Positions 23,545-35,008 of a stretch of DNA of 64,000 nucleotides are shown here, piece after piece. The stretch spans positions 757,212 to 821,211 of the forward strand of contig JAAOOA010000055.1 in NCBI GenBank assembly GCA_012861695.1, written 5' to 3'. Position 1 is the stretch's first letter, and each line of letters begins with the position of its first letter. Position numbers and translations under genes: made by a program. The notes under the pieces were generated by a model that was not told the DNA's origin, did not search any database, and saw nothing but the letters and a program-made list of their open reading frames with translations. The DNA is from Trematomus loennbergii (Eukaryota > Chordata > Actinopteri > Perciformes > Nototheniidae).

Positions 23545-23562
23545 GTTGCAGGAGTCTTCACC
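23497..23562 (-). other. etv5: first coding exon of etv5 with 5' UTR part
   Basis: A minus-strand acceptor (TTATTGTTCCAG) ends just above 23562, and the exon carries 18 untranslated bases before the ATG at 23542-23544. At least one further non-coding exon must lie upstream, but I could not place it. Confidence 0.6.
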
Positions 23563-23616
23563 CTGGAACAATAAGGGAATGGGAGGAGACATTTTAAGGC
23601 ATAATTAGCATGATCA

Positions 23617-23803
23617 TGGGAGGTGTGTGGCGCAGTGGGTTGTGCGTTGGTGTTGGGATCAGGGGGTCACAGGTTCAAACCCCACTGCAGTCAGCATGTC
23701 GTTGTGTCCCTGAGACACTTCACCCAAATTGCTCCTGTTGGGATTGTCCACAGTATTGAGTATGTAAGTCGCTTTGGATAAAAGCGTCTAACAAGTGACA
23801 TGT
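23617..23803 (+). mobile_element. V-SINE-type tRNA-derived SINE
   Basis: The head has an A-box-like TGGCGCAGTGGGTTGTGCG and B box GGTTCAAACCC. The middle has CCTGAGACACTTCACCC, and the tail GTCGCTTTGGATAAAAGCGT is characteristic of the teleost V-SINE/HE1 superfamily. It lies in the 5' intron of etv5. Confidence 0.85.
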
Positions 23804-25430
23804 GATGTTCTACCAATGTACCTCTTTACATCCTGGCCCCACAGCAGCAGGATTTACAGTGGCTATAAAAGCCTTGTCGTCATCACAGCGTTATGCAACG
23901 TCCTGTATGTTAAATCATGTAGACGCGCCGCAGGAGGAAATACACTTCAAACATGTTTGAGTAGTGATGCTGGTTTTAAGGGGATAAACAGAAAGCAGCT
24001 GTATGGTGCAATAAAAATGTGACGCCTTGAATTCTCCTTCTGTCTGTCTGTCTGCACTGTAGTGACCTTACCATGTTTTTACAAAGTGGTATCGCTGAAT
24101 ATGTGGTTTGAGTAAATGCTTCTTTACGTCACAAAAAGGAATGATACAAGCATCAACAAAAGCATGAGAAATAGGTTTTTTTTTGTGGTTAAAATGACAT
24201 GATATACTCAGGTGAAGCTTTCCAGTCTGCAGGGGATCAGTGGAGGCAACAGGTCAAATTCTAGGAAGATATTTTAAGGAATAGTCCCACATTTTGGGGA
24301 AATATCCTGAAGATTACATGACACATCATGATTATTTTTCGATTATATACAGGCTTTAAATGATAAATATGACCATTTGTGATGAAAAATTGAATAATTC
24401 TCTGACACTTGCCATCTTTTTCTGAGCTTTTAACCATATTTGTACAGTTTTAACAAGTTAATGGAGCTGATTCAAGTGTCAACACATAATGAGGCCAGTG
24501 AAATCTGGTTTAAAGCTGAAAAAAAGTAGAGCTTTGAGTTGAGATTGATTTCACAAGGTCAGGATACTCTAAAGTCTAAAAGGATTGAAGTTACTAATCT
24601 TTCTCTAACCAAATACGAGTTAAAGTCAGTATTATAATAGGAGATAGAAGTTCTCAAACCCTTATCTTTTAACTGTTAGATGGTGATTACCTCATACGGA
24701 AGTCACACGTCCTTTGATGAATGCAGAAGGCTTCCGTAGGTAAACAACACCTCGCTACAACTGCTATTGTTCTTATAACAGGGCGTTAGAAACAAGTCAA
24801 AAGTTCAATTTGAAGTTTACTCCATTTGCTTTAATGATATCAACACCAAAATAAACAACATGACTTTGGTTTGTGGTGTTTTCAACCTGACTTTAAATAA
24901 AACTAATGTAAAGATTTGTGAATGGAGTTTTTGGAGTGACGCAAGGCATCGTGAGATCTCCTTGTTTTTCTCAATGAAGTGAAACTTGAGCCTTTGCAGA
25001 AGAAGGGGGGGGGGGGGGTGGTGGTGGTGATGAAGGGGGGGCTAACCATTGAGAAAATGTACAACAGAGCACAGAGAAATATTCACGATGCTAACAGACC
25101 ATAAAGACAGCTGCTGCAGACGGAAATGCCGCCCTGCAGTGCTGACAGATGCGGGAAAAATGGACGCAATGTTGCCTTTGATTTTCCAGAAAATGGCGTT
25201 CGCCTCTTAGCCCGTATCTGCTCCACACAGCCCGCAATGATGCAAGAAAACAACTCGAAAACAACTCCAAGCATCTAGTTTTTACAACGTGATGTAGTAG
25301 TAATAACGCAGCACTCACTTGATATGTGAAGTTTGTCGTCAGTGTTTTAAAAACCAAGATTTCCTCTTCCCTACATCCCCTGCAGCTCTTCGAATAAAAA
25401 CTCGGCTGTGGATTTTTTCTCAATGAAGAG
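23804..25430. other. etv5 5' intron or upstream sequence
   Basis: No coding exon is seen. A G run lies at 25007-25018, followed by GGT repeats. Short minus-strand ORFs at 25083-25423 show no family resemblance. An etv5 non-coding first exon may be here but cannot be placed. Confidence 0.35.
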
Positions 25431-25560
25431 GTCTGATCGCTGGAACTAGACCCCGAGCCCAGCGCTGCGCTCCCATTGGCGAGAACACCACGTCACTCAA
25501 AGGGAGAGCCAATCATCTTCAAGACTGCTCTGACGTCCGTCCCTGTTTTTTTATTTTTAT
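25430..25560 (-). promoter_or_regulatory. possible etv5 promoter with CCAAT boxes
   Basis: A locally GC-rich patch contains CCAAT elements in both orientations (CCCATTGGCG at about 25471; GCCAATCATC at about 25508) and CACGTCACTC. It lies upstream of etv5 in a place where its first exon would be expected. There is no direct evidence of a start site. Confidence 0.3.
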
Positions 25561-26721
25561 GAATGGCTGCTGTTCATTCATGTCTCCACAGATCTCTTAA
25601 AGGGCCAGAGCTGCCATTCCTTAAAAAGCAGGCTAATAAATACATCAAATAATAAAACAAGATTAACTATTTTAGATAACATTACTAAGATTATTTAGGT
25701 ATTCTTTTAGACTATCTTAATTAGTTTGAGAATAAACCATAAAAGATCTTACCTAATATATTAAATTATACAGTTTTATGATATTAATTTAGCAACATGC
25801 AAATCCTATTGTACTTAGTTTACCCAAAATGTATTGGCAAATACGACACAATTGCAATTTAATATGAATTTCATAATCATTTAGAGTCCAGATTCCTTTA
25901 CAAAACGAGTACAAACACTATTACTTCTCTAGATAATATGATTTATTATCACAAAGATTGGATTTGAGATAATCTGAAGGTGCCTTTGTCCTTTTAAAAC
26001 TGTGCATAACATTAATAATCAGAACTCTTTTGTCGAGGTGAAGAAATACTGTACTTCCTCTCGTTTTGCTGCAGCATGTTTGGTTTAATCCACGTCACAC
26101 ATGACTGCTCCAAAGTGCATTCATCTCAGTGGGTGGCGAAGCAGTCCCTCCACTCTTAATACCGCTTTGATCTCTTTCAACTTCATTACCATTCGCTGCA
26201 GAGCGATCACGAAGCACGCCACCTGACTATGTATTAAGTCTGGTATTTAGTGTATTCATAGGCCAGCAGTCAGCATGTTATACAGTGTTTAACAGTCTAA
26301 AAAACATTGCTGTACTAGAAATGTATATCCAAAAATGGAGAAAGAAGACAGAAGGTTATATTTTGCTGCATTGTGGATGAGTCACAAAACTGTCAATCAT
26401 CTTAATTCTCTATAGTACGTCTGTCTGCAGCTTATGATTGCACAGGACTACACGAGAACACTTTGAATGAATTCATTAAAACACAATCAACATAGCAAAA
26501 CACATATTTCTGCAGTATTCTTTAAACTATTTTGCATGATCTCATTGTTGATGTAATTACATTTGCAACTAAAACCCCATTAGTACTTATTTTATTCAAA
26601 TAAAGAAGTCCAGTTTTTTTACTTTTGACCAATTGACCTCCACGGCTGGACTTTATTTTTTGCAGTGAGTGTTTGCGTTCTCAGAAACTGCTTGATCAGC
26701 GACGGTGGATGCCAGACTGGA

Positions 26722-26826
<105 letters not shown>

Positions 26827-28254
26827 TAAAAAGTTCCAGTCCAATCGTCAGCAGCTCTGTAACTGATTTGCAGCGTCTCCTATTTACACGTCCACTACTC
26901 TGTACACCCACATCAGATTTGTATTCATCCGCTCTGACAGATCTCCAGATATGATCGAACATATCCTGTGTCAGAAACTGCACTCTTACACCGTCTTTTC
27001 AAATGTGTCTGCAGGTTGAGATCATGCTGTTTTTTAATCCTGAAGATCTATTACCTGAATGCTGTCTGTATTTTTTTATGATTGTACTTTCTGACTTCCT
27101 TTTTGGCAACAATTATTTATTGCATTTTATAAACGCTGCACGTGGCCATAATGCAAAAGTACAGCACTCCAGTACATGGTGTGAAATGTGAGAAAAGAAA
27201 GGCAAAACCTCATTCAAATTTAATTTTACCTTATTACAGCTTTCATTCATAAATATAAGTATCATAATTGTCATACCCCTCAAAAAAAGACTCTTAAAAA
27301 GGAAGTTTATGTGAGCTCTAAACATCTGCTTATTTGTCGAGGTCACACGTTTAATTAAGATAATCAATCCAAACTAAAGATACAAATCTGCTTTTAGATA
27401 ATTAATGATCAGACTTAATGAGTAGTTTATATATTTATGATTATTTAGATTCTTCATTAAAGCCTATAAAAACCTGTTGTCCTGTGTAATGGAGCTTTAG
27501 CACCACTAGATGGCTCTGAAGTCTCCGTCCATCACTGATGTTAAATGACGGTACATTGTTGGCTGTTTTTAATGCATAACTATTTGTATATTGCAGTAAT
27601 CCTACTTACAGGTGAACAGAGTAACTAATAGATATCACTATGAAGTGTCTACAGTTCATTAATGTACATACATGTTTAAATATGCAAACAAGACATTATC
27701 TGATGCTAACTTTGTTTAATTTAGGAGGATCCACAGATGTAGACGGACTACATAGTCAAAATAAATTCCTAAATGTGTATTTTGGATTGTTTTCTTATCA
27801 CAAGTCTGAAATAAGACATGTCATTAAGCATAAGAGTCTCAAAACATGCATTTTGCCTGTAGTGTCTCGCCTTACGTAAATGATCTCAATGCATCTTCCA
27901 CCACTAGGCCATCAAGTCTGCAGATGATTGTTAACACGTACTAAATCAAATCAAAATGTAATGCATTAAGTTGTTGTTGTTATTCAGATGGTGTTTTTCC
28001 AGAAGCTGTGCAGCACTTTTACAGCAGGTCAGAAGTCTAACTATCTATTGCACAGGCGTACTGCAACGTACCTAATGAAGCTCAAACAGACAAAGCCAGT
28101 GAAAGTGGCTGCTGTCCAACACCCTGACTCTGTTTACTCTGTTGTGTCTGTGCTCCATCTAAAGAACAATAGCTGCTGACATACCATCGCTCCCTGCTGG
28201 CGAATCCTCGTGAATCATCAGAGGGATTTTGCAGCCGGGTGCTCATCAGCTACT

Positions 28255-28608
28255 AGAAGTCGTGCAAAACAAGTCTAATTTCAGAGAGATATAGAGTAGA
28301 TACTCATGTCGTCCAGAGGATAGATCATGATGCTTTTGGTCACCAATAACTAGGGATGCACAATTTGTATTTTTTTCGTTTGTTAAAGCAACATTATGTT
28401 AAAAAACCAGCAAAAAAATGACATGAAGTCGTGCAAAACAAGTCTAATTTCAGTGAGATATAGAGTACATATACATGTCCTTCAGAGGAAGCATCATGAT
28501 GCTTTTGGTCACCAATAACCTTCCCAAGTTTCTGCCTGTAAACAAGGAATATAAACATTTTAGGGATGCACAATTTGTATTTTTTTCGTTTGTTAAAGCA
28601 ACATTATG
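28255..28608. repeat. direct duplication of about 150 bp
   Basis: GAAGTCGTGCAAAACAAGTC starts both 28255 and 28425. Both copies contain CATGATGCTTTTGGTCACC and end with GTTAAAGCAACATTATG. The second copy carries about 45 extra internal bases. Confidence 0.85.
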
Positions 28609-29129
28609 TAGCTATTTGACCTTCAGCTTCAAAACTGTTAAAAGGTTGACGCAAAACTGACTTCAAATAAGTAGAATAAAGCCTTTGTCTTTACATTTGA
28701 TCGTAACTAATGTAATCATAAGAAATGCACGTGTGATCCTACAGCTGTTGATATTCAAAACAGCAGTGTATAAGAATTAAACCCACTAAAATACAAATGT
28801 CTGTGTATTTCTCCCATTATCATTCACCATCCCAATAAATAAAACCACGCCCATCCATTCGGCTGCAGTTTGACTTCCAATAAGTAGAATATTGACTTCA
28901 CAGGAGGACGGACCCGATGAGGTCATACTGTTACATCCAGGTGTAAAAAATGTATATTAAAACCCTGACCCTTGCCTTGCCTTCTGCATGTTGTCTATTT
29001 GTTCCATTATCATTTACAATCCCAATAACTCAAACCACTCCCATCCATTCTGCTGCTGCAGTTTGCTTTGCTTTTATTAAGTTAACTCAGGGGTAATGAC
29101 TGGAGGAAGGTGGGAAACAGGAAGTGATT

Positions 29130-30881
29130 TTAAGACGAGTCGACCACCCGTCTGATGGACCCCACTGCGGGATGAAGCGCCCCCCACTCTGCGGGACGTC
29201 TGTACTCGCCCTTCTCCAGCAGGTACTGGCGCCCCCTGTAGTTCGAGTGCTCGTAGAAAACCCAGACGCCGTCCTGCACGTGCGCCGAGTGGAGGTCCCG
29301 GTAGCGCCAGCGGTCCATCAGGTTGGGCATGTCGTCGCTGAACTCGATCATCTGGCCGCTGAAGTCCGGACGCTCGTAGATGCGGATCCTGTGCATGCTG
29401 GAAGGCTGAAATGATAATGTTTTGTTAGTGAGCTTTGAATAAGATAAGATAAGAACACAAATGTTCTCTAAATTGGGATCAATAAAGTACTATCTTATCT
29501 CTATAAGATAGTACTTTATTGATCCCAATTTGGAGAACGTTTGTGTTGCAGCAGCATAAAAGACAAATTAAAAAGACTAGAAATAAACAAAAAGTAGAAA
29601 ATATACATGTTGAATTTACAAATGAACAATAAATAAACCCTACAAATGTCAATAAAAACATGAAAACCATCCTATAAGCTCAGCTAAATCTATTTCCTCA
29701 CATGTCTGATGAGTCTGCAGGAGCGGATGGTGTCGTTGAAGCCGTTCCAGCTCTGGTAGTTGGGGTACTCGCCCCTCATGAGCACGTACTGGTATCCCAG
29801 GTATTGGGGTCTCTCGTAGAGGACCCAGGCCCCCCCCTCCACCCGGAGGGAGTTGCAGTGCTGGATGTGAGAGTTGAGCTCCGGACAGTCGCCGCTGCAC
29901 TCATAGTGATGGCCCTTAAAGTTCTTCTCCTCGTAGAAGATGATCTAGAAACCAAATCATTCATAGTTATGAGCAGGACCTGTGAACTCATACTTGTTAT
30001 TTCTTGTCATTGTAAAAGTTATTTCTTTTTTGGTTGTTTTGTGACGAACATGATGACGATGACCTAATCTTTTATTTTCACAAAAATGTACGCTAGAGAG
30101 GGAACAGAAACATTTTTGTTAAGCTTCTTCTTGCCCCTGTTGAACATGACAGAGAATATTTGAGAATGTATTTATTTTGATTTTTTTGTACCTTGAACGT
30201 TTTTTAGGAATCACAACTTAAAGGGGACCTATCATGCAAAATGCACTTTTGTACGTCTTTTCTACATGAATATGTGTCCCCGGTGTTCCAGGGAACTCAC
30301 CAAGTGTCAGAAAACACAACCCTCTCTATTTTCCTCCATACCCAAATCTCTAAAAAGGGGCTGCAACGGATCTGATAAAAACTGATCCAGATTTGAACAC
30401 TGTCCTGACGTCAGGACGGTGGCGCTACGGCTATTGGCCAACTCCACCAATCAGGAGGAGACAGCCACGGCCATTGCCGTTAGAAAGCGCTGGAGACGCT
30501 GTAGTACATATGCCAGGCCTGTAGATGGTGCTGTTCTCACTGAATCTGCCCAGAGCTAGAAATGGTCAAATTGAGCAAAATGAGGCATGGCTAAAATGCA
30601 TGATCTGTTTGGTATTTTGAAAAAAAAAAAGTATAAATATGCCTTATATAGGTATGGTCCTACACTATATTATTCAAATATAGCATGATAGGTCCACTTT
30701 AACATATCAATCATCATCAATTAAGAGACAGCCATAAATAACAGTCTTAAGAAGAGGTTTTAAGGAAGATGCTATCCTTTCCTGCCTGAAGTGCATGCAT
30801 AAAAGCTCTTTAAATGACATACAGCATTTAGCATGTGGTGCATCCTATGATCGTTATTCTCACCTTCCCTGTGCGCTCCAT
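29130..30881 (-). CDS. crygs: gammaS-crystallin-like lens protein (crystallin A)
   Basis: Structural lens protein of two double Greek-key domains. Exons in gene order: 30864-30881 (MERTGK), 29702-29944 (81 codons, N-terminal domain) and 29130-29405 (C-terminal domain plus stop), the standard gamma layout. The 178-residue length equals mammalian gammaS, and the end ([18 protein letters not shown]) resembles the gammaS ending more than that of the other genes here. Five tryptophans are kept, unlike the Met-rich neighbours. The first exon encodes a longer N-terminal arm, as in gammaS. The linkage to etv5 matches mammalian CRYGS. Frame and splice sites are intact. Confidence 0.85.
29454..29547. 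repeat. near-perfect inverted repeat, 45-bp arms
   Basis: Arms 29454-29498 and 29503-29547 are reverse complements with two mismatches and a 4-base loop (CTCT). Each arm contains ATCAATAAAGTACTATCTTA, the 3' end of a common teleost retroposon (TACTTTATTGATCCC). It lies in intron 2 of crystallin A. Confidence 0.92.
30218..30702. mobile_element. MITE with TTAA target sites
   Basis: The ends are AAGGGGACCTATCATGC and GCATGATAGGTCCACTT, an inverted repeat with one mismatch, flanked by TTAA at 30218-30221 and 30699-30702. TTAA duplication suggests piggyBac-type mobilisation. It lies in intron 1 of crystallin A. Confidence 0.75.
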
Positions 30882-30944
30882 GGTCACCTTCTGTTCCTCC
30901 TCCCACGATCAAATCAAAGCGCCTCGTTCTCCCTCATCCCCGAT

Positions 30945-30965
30945 GCTCCACTTTATTATACAGGC
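30945..30965 (-). promoter_or_regulatory. TATA-like box of crystallin A
   Basis: The minus strand reads TGTATAATAAAGTGG about 70-80 bases upstream of the ATG, a position similar to the TATA-like boxes of the neighbouring crystallins. Confidence 0.5.
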
Positions 30966-31254
30966 GGATGAAATGCACTGGCAGGAAAACGATTGTCATG
31001 CAAATGAGCTCTCCATTAACTTTGCCACATTAGCTGAGGCTGCAATTGTTTTAAATCCATGGCTGCTGTTTGATTTCTCCTGTGGGTGATGCAGAAATTG
31101 TGAATGAATGATGTCAATGTGTTTTATCTCAAACTGTATTATTTGATGCACTCAGTCTCATATGACATGATTTATATTGCATATACTTTATCTCATTGGC
31201 AACACCGAATACAAACAAAACTAACAGGCACATTGATTAAATTATACTGTAGAC

Positions 31255-31723
31255 TAGGGCTGTGCAATTAATCGTATTTTAATCGCAATTACGATTTTGG
31301 CCTGCCACAATTACGAAAACAACATAATCGAAAAAACCGATTATTTTGCTTTGCTAGGTTGTGACTGCACTGCAACATATTTGATCACATTTATTTGTAT
31401 TTATCACATTTACATATGTTTAGTAGCTTGTTGAAGTGCGCTCCAAAATATTTGTTGATCTTGTTTATTGGTATTTATTATTTTGATATTATTTATTTAA
31501 ATGTATCATTTATTTTATTTATTTTTGTATTGGTTTTTTAGTTGAATTATACGTTCAGGGAAATCAACAGTTAAAAAGATCCTGTTCAAATTATTATTTG
31601 TATTTAAAAGTTCAATAAATGGATGTTTTCAAAGTCAATGAATAATCGTATTTAATAATCATGATATCAATTATTGACCAAAATAATCGTGATTATGATT
31701 TTTGCCATAATCGCACAGCCCTA
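31255..31723. mobile_element. hAT MITE (TAGGGCTGTGC) with perfect 8-bp target duplication
   Basis: The termini TAGGGCTGTGC and GCACAGCCCTA are inverted repeats. The 8-base site ctgtagac flanks both ends (31247-31254 and 31724-31731). The inner sequence is rich in ATTAATCG-type words. Confidence 0.9.
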
Positions 31724-31772
31724 CTGTAGACATATCTAATTTAGTTTTTAACGTATACTCACTTACTGCTGC

Positions 31773-31859
31773 GGCTGAGGTACGTGCACATGTTGCTGGA
31801 GTCATTATCAGATGTTGGGAATCGACCCTGGAAGTATTCGTCCTGGTAGAAACGGATCT
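31773..31859 (-). pseudogene. gamma-crystallin exon 2 fragment
   Basis: After an acceptor-like TTCAG the minus strand encodes IRFYQDEYFQGR and, later, TYLSRSSK before a stop. This aligns with the first Greek-key motif of the neighbouring genes ([12 protein letters not shown] ... SRCNS). The remaining two-thirds of the domain, the C-terminal domain and a first exon are all absent. A hAT MITE begins about 40 bases past the break, so insertion or deletion around it may have removed the rest. Confidence 0.7.
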
Positions 31860-31869
31860 GAACGAACAA

Positions 31870-33288
31870 CATATGTGTACAAGGCGGTGAAATGGCTTTT
31901 ACTTGAGCAAAGTTTAAGAGACTGCGCATAGTTTTCCCAAATGAGTACAACAAAATGAAGCATGCATCCAACCACAAAGTGCAAAGAGTAGTATGAGGTT
32001 TCAATAAATTGACATATCAGATCAATGAGTATACACATTTAGAAGAATATGGCATTAACAGTTTGATGCTTCATTAAATATGTGGTATTAAATATAAAAA
32101 ATGTCCCTTCATTATTAGTTTTCAGCACATGGTTTGCTTTGTGGCACCTGGATAAATCAATCAGTGATTCAGATATTTATCCAGGTTCATCACATTGTTC
32201 TGAAGCTGGGAATCCTGTTTCCCTGAACAATGCAAAGTGGAAAGCATTGCAGCAAAACGAGCTGACAAAACAACGGCGCTGCCAGACATCTGGTTTGATA
32301 TGAAACGAGCTGAGTCAGTGAGTCGAGAATTGTCCTTTTAGACAAAGAAAAAGGTCTTTATATTAAACACGGTGCACTCTTGACCTTGGAAATAGTGGCT
32401 CGTTGTTTTAGTTTGATAATAGTTATGATATTGATGTTAAGCGATCTCAGAAAAAGCAAAACATCAGATTAATCCAAACTACTGTTGAGCATTTAGATCT
32501 GAATATGGAAAAAGACTGGCGCTAAATAACAATAATACTGTCTGTCAATTCAAAATTATAATTAATCCCAGAGGATGAATCCAACTAGCCTCTAGATCCA
32601 GTCAGGACTATTCTACAATGTATAATAATCCCATTTGTACACAAGAAATATAAGATCTAATAGGCAGATTGTACATTCATGCTCCTCAGAGGATGAACCA
32701 TTTGGAGTTTGGACCCTTCATGTTCTTTAATCCGACACTAATCTAGGTAAAGTTGCAGGAATACTGTCGGTAAACCACATGCATGCTGTTCATTTTGGGT
32801 GTAAAATGTGTGTTATTGGCTTCAGTGTACTTGTTTTTTATTACTATTTTCTCTTCAACAGGAGAAACAAGCAGAAAAATAGCAGCTTCATGAAGAAACT
32901 GACTGATAAATCTTAGAGATAGTCATAGGATAACTCCACCAATTTTACACGTTAAGTGAATTTATTAGTTTGGAGCTTGAACTTATAACAGGAAGTGTGT
33001 GTTACCAACTTTGGCCGTGGAGTTTAAATGTGTGGACAATAACCAAACAGGGAGTGTCTGACAAAACTGATTTGCATAATGGGAGGATATCTTTTAAAAC
33101 ATAATATCATCTTTGTTCAATCCATACAAATCCCTGTTTTTGACCCTGTTAGTGTTGAAAATAAGAAAACTAATGACCATTTGTCTAGAGTTATGTGTGA
33201 ATGCTTGTGTTTTCAGAACATGCTTGCACAAAGTCTACAATCAGAACATTTAGATTTCAGCTTTCTTTATTTCCCCGTACATTCAGAG
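31870..33288. other. intergenic, no gene seen
   Basis: AT-rich DNA between the crystallin fragment and crystallin B. No exon, repeat array or RNA signal is recognised. Confidence 0.45.
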
Positions 33289-34491
33289 TTAACAGGAGTC
33301 CATGATGCGCCTCATGGAGCTGAACTTGGTCATGTTGCTCATCCCCATCTCTCTGAGGTTCCTGTACTCTCCTGGCCTCAGGTACATCATCTTGCCTCTG
33401 TAGTTGGGCTGCTCGAACATCAGCCAGTGGCCCTCCATCACATTGCAGGACTGGCACTCGTTCATGAGGAAACGATCCTGCATGTTGTCACAGTCGTCCA
33501 TCAGCTCGTGCATCTGGCCTCCGAAGTTCTCCTTCTCGTAGATCTTCATCCTGAAGGGTCCCCTGTGCTGTAGGTGAAGATACGTCAGGATAATCAGGGC
33601 ATTAAAACATCAGATCCACGTGTTAATGCCCGGAGAAGATATGTATGTATGATCTGTATGTGTAATGTGTATTTGTAAAGCGCTTTGAGATTCATTGATA
33701 AAGCGCTATAATAAATATTAGGATTATTATTATTATTATTATTATTATTAAGAAAACAACCTGTTATCGTGAAAAAACCACTGTGATGGTTGATAAAACA
33801 CTACAACCACACTGGTTCTGGGCCTAAGTACTGGGCAGACGTTACAATATTAATTTGTTATTTAATACCATTAATGGCAGCCATGTTCCCATCAAATTCA
33901 CAGGCTTCCTCAGCAAATGCAACCTGAGTTTAGAATATTTTATGACGGATGTAATTTCAAGTTGCGATTTCCTGCAAGCATTTTGCATTTGCTTAACTTT
34001 AACCTGTGCTGTCGACCAATAGAAATGCTGATTTTAAAATTGATGATAGTCCAATATCAGCTCAGCCAATTTACAAAGTTGTTTTTGTTGCAACCACAAA
34101 GTAATTGTAATTTGTGGCTTACTTATTGCAGCTGAGAGCGATAAACCTACCGTGGGATCATGCGACTGGACCTGATGCAGTCGCTCATAGTCATGCCCAT
34201 CAGGCGCTGGTTGTCAGGGTACTCGCCCCTCCTCACCAGCATCTGTTGGCCCATAAAGTTGGGCTTCTCGTAGACCATGAAGAGGCCACTCTCCACCCTG
34301 CAGGAGTTGCACCTGCTCAGGTAGGAGGTGAGCTCAGGGCAGTCGTTGCTGGTCTCATAGGAGCGACCTGGAAGTTCTTCTCCTCATAGAATGTGATCTG
34401 CAAACAACAATGTGGACCTGAGTTTCCAGATAACATCTCTTCCATGTTTCTGTGATGTTTCCAAAGCTTCACTTACCCTGCCCATGTCCAT
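33289..34491 (-). CDS. gammaM-type, Met-rich crystallin B (two frame breaks in exon 2)
   Basis: Lens structural protein of the fish gammaM class. Exons in gene order: 34477-34491 (start MDMGR, or MGR from the second ATG), 34151-34397 and 33289-33567. Exon 3 carries about 14 Met in 86 residues and a single Trp (GHWLMFEQ), the Met-rich, Trp-poor signature of gammaM. Exon 2 is 247 nt where 249 is expected. One base is missing in the NFQGRS codons (plus 34377-34378) and one near the end (plus 34154-34156), the first giving an early stop if taken literally. All other codons, splice sites and the promoter are intact, so I treat both as probable consensus errors. It is head-to-head with crystallin C. 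Confidence 0.8.
33660..33752 (+). mobile_element. LINE/SINE 3' tail with (ATT)n
   Basis: AAAGCGCTTTGAGATTCATT, then AAAGCGCTATAATAAATATT and an ATT run: the L2-like tail type also seen at 711-787. It lies in intron 2 of crystallin B. Confidence 0.55.
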
Positions 34492-34540
34492 GATTATTGT
34501 GTGCTAATTTCAGATGTACTGCTTCAACATCGACCTGTTT

Positions 34541-34608
34541 CCCTTTTTATACATCGCACGGCCGTAGCATTTCCACATGGCTTGTGCTGAAACCTTTGAG
34601 TCATCACT
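34541..34608 (-). promoter_or_regulatory. crystallin B promoter: TATA and Maf/AP-1-like site
   Basis: The minus strand has TATAAAAAGGG (plus 34541-34551), about 55 bases before the ATG, and a TGAGTCA core at plus 34598-34604 with TGCTGA nearby. Maf-response elements with this core drive many gamma-crystallin genes, so lens-specific control is likely but inferred. Confidence 0.55.
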
Positions 34609-34900
34609 CTATATTGTGGCTCTGCGCAGCACCATAGGGTGGCAGATTTCACTGTATGTCAGATTCTGCAATAGTTATTGTGAATATTGGGTTTATATGT
34701 GCTTCTAGAAACGTCAACTATGTATTCATGTGCGTTCCTTAAGAGGTGAACAACTATTAAATACAACTACATTTAAAAACGTCATTTGAGGATTGTTTTG
34801 CTTCTGTTATGACCTGAATTGAACTCTCGAAACTACATTTAACATACAATAACTATTCAGGTGGGCTGTTAAAAATTAAACAAGGCCACGTGAACCTAGT

Positions 34901-34965
34901 GATGAGTCATGATGTTTCGCACAAAGGTGTGTGAAGTGGTCTGCAGCTGATACTGTATATAAAAG
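34901..34965 (+). promoter_or_regulatory. crystallin C promoter: TATA and TGAGTCA site
   Basis: TATATAAAAG lies at 34956-34965, about 45 bases before the ATG at 35009. TGAGTCA lies at 34903-34909. The site and spacing mirror crystallin B on the opposite strand. Confidence 0.6.
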
Positions 34966-35008
34966 TGGCACTGGGTTGTCATCATTTGCTAAAACTAAAA
35001 GTGTAACC

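Noticed and set aside
29124..29414. Plus-strand ORFs opposite crystallin exons (also at 29702, 33079, 34114, 43375 and 47297)
   Set aside because: They are antisense shadows of conserved, GC-rich crystallin exons.
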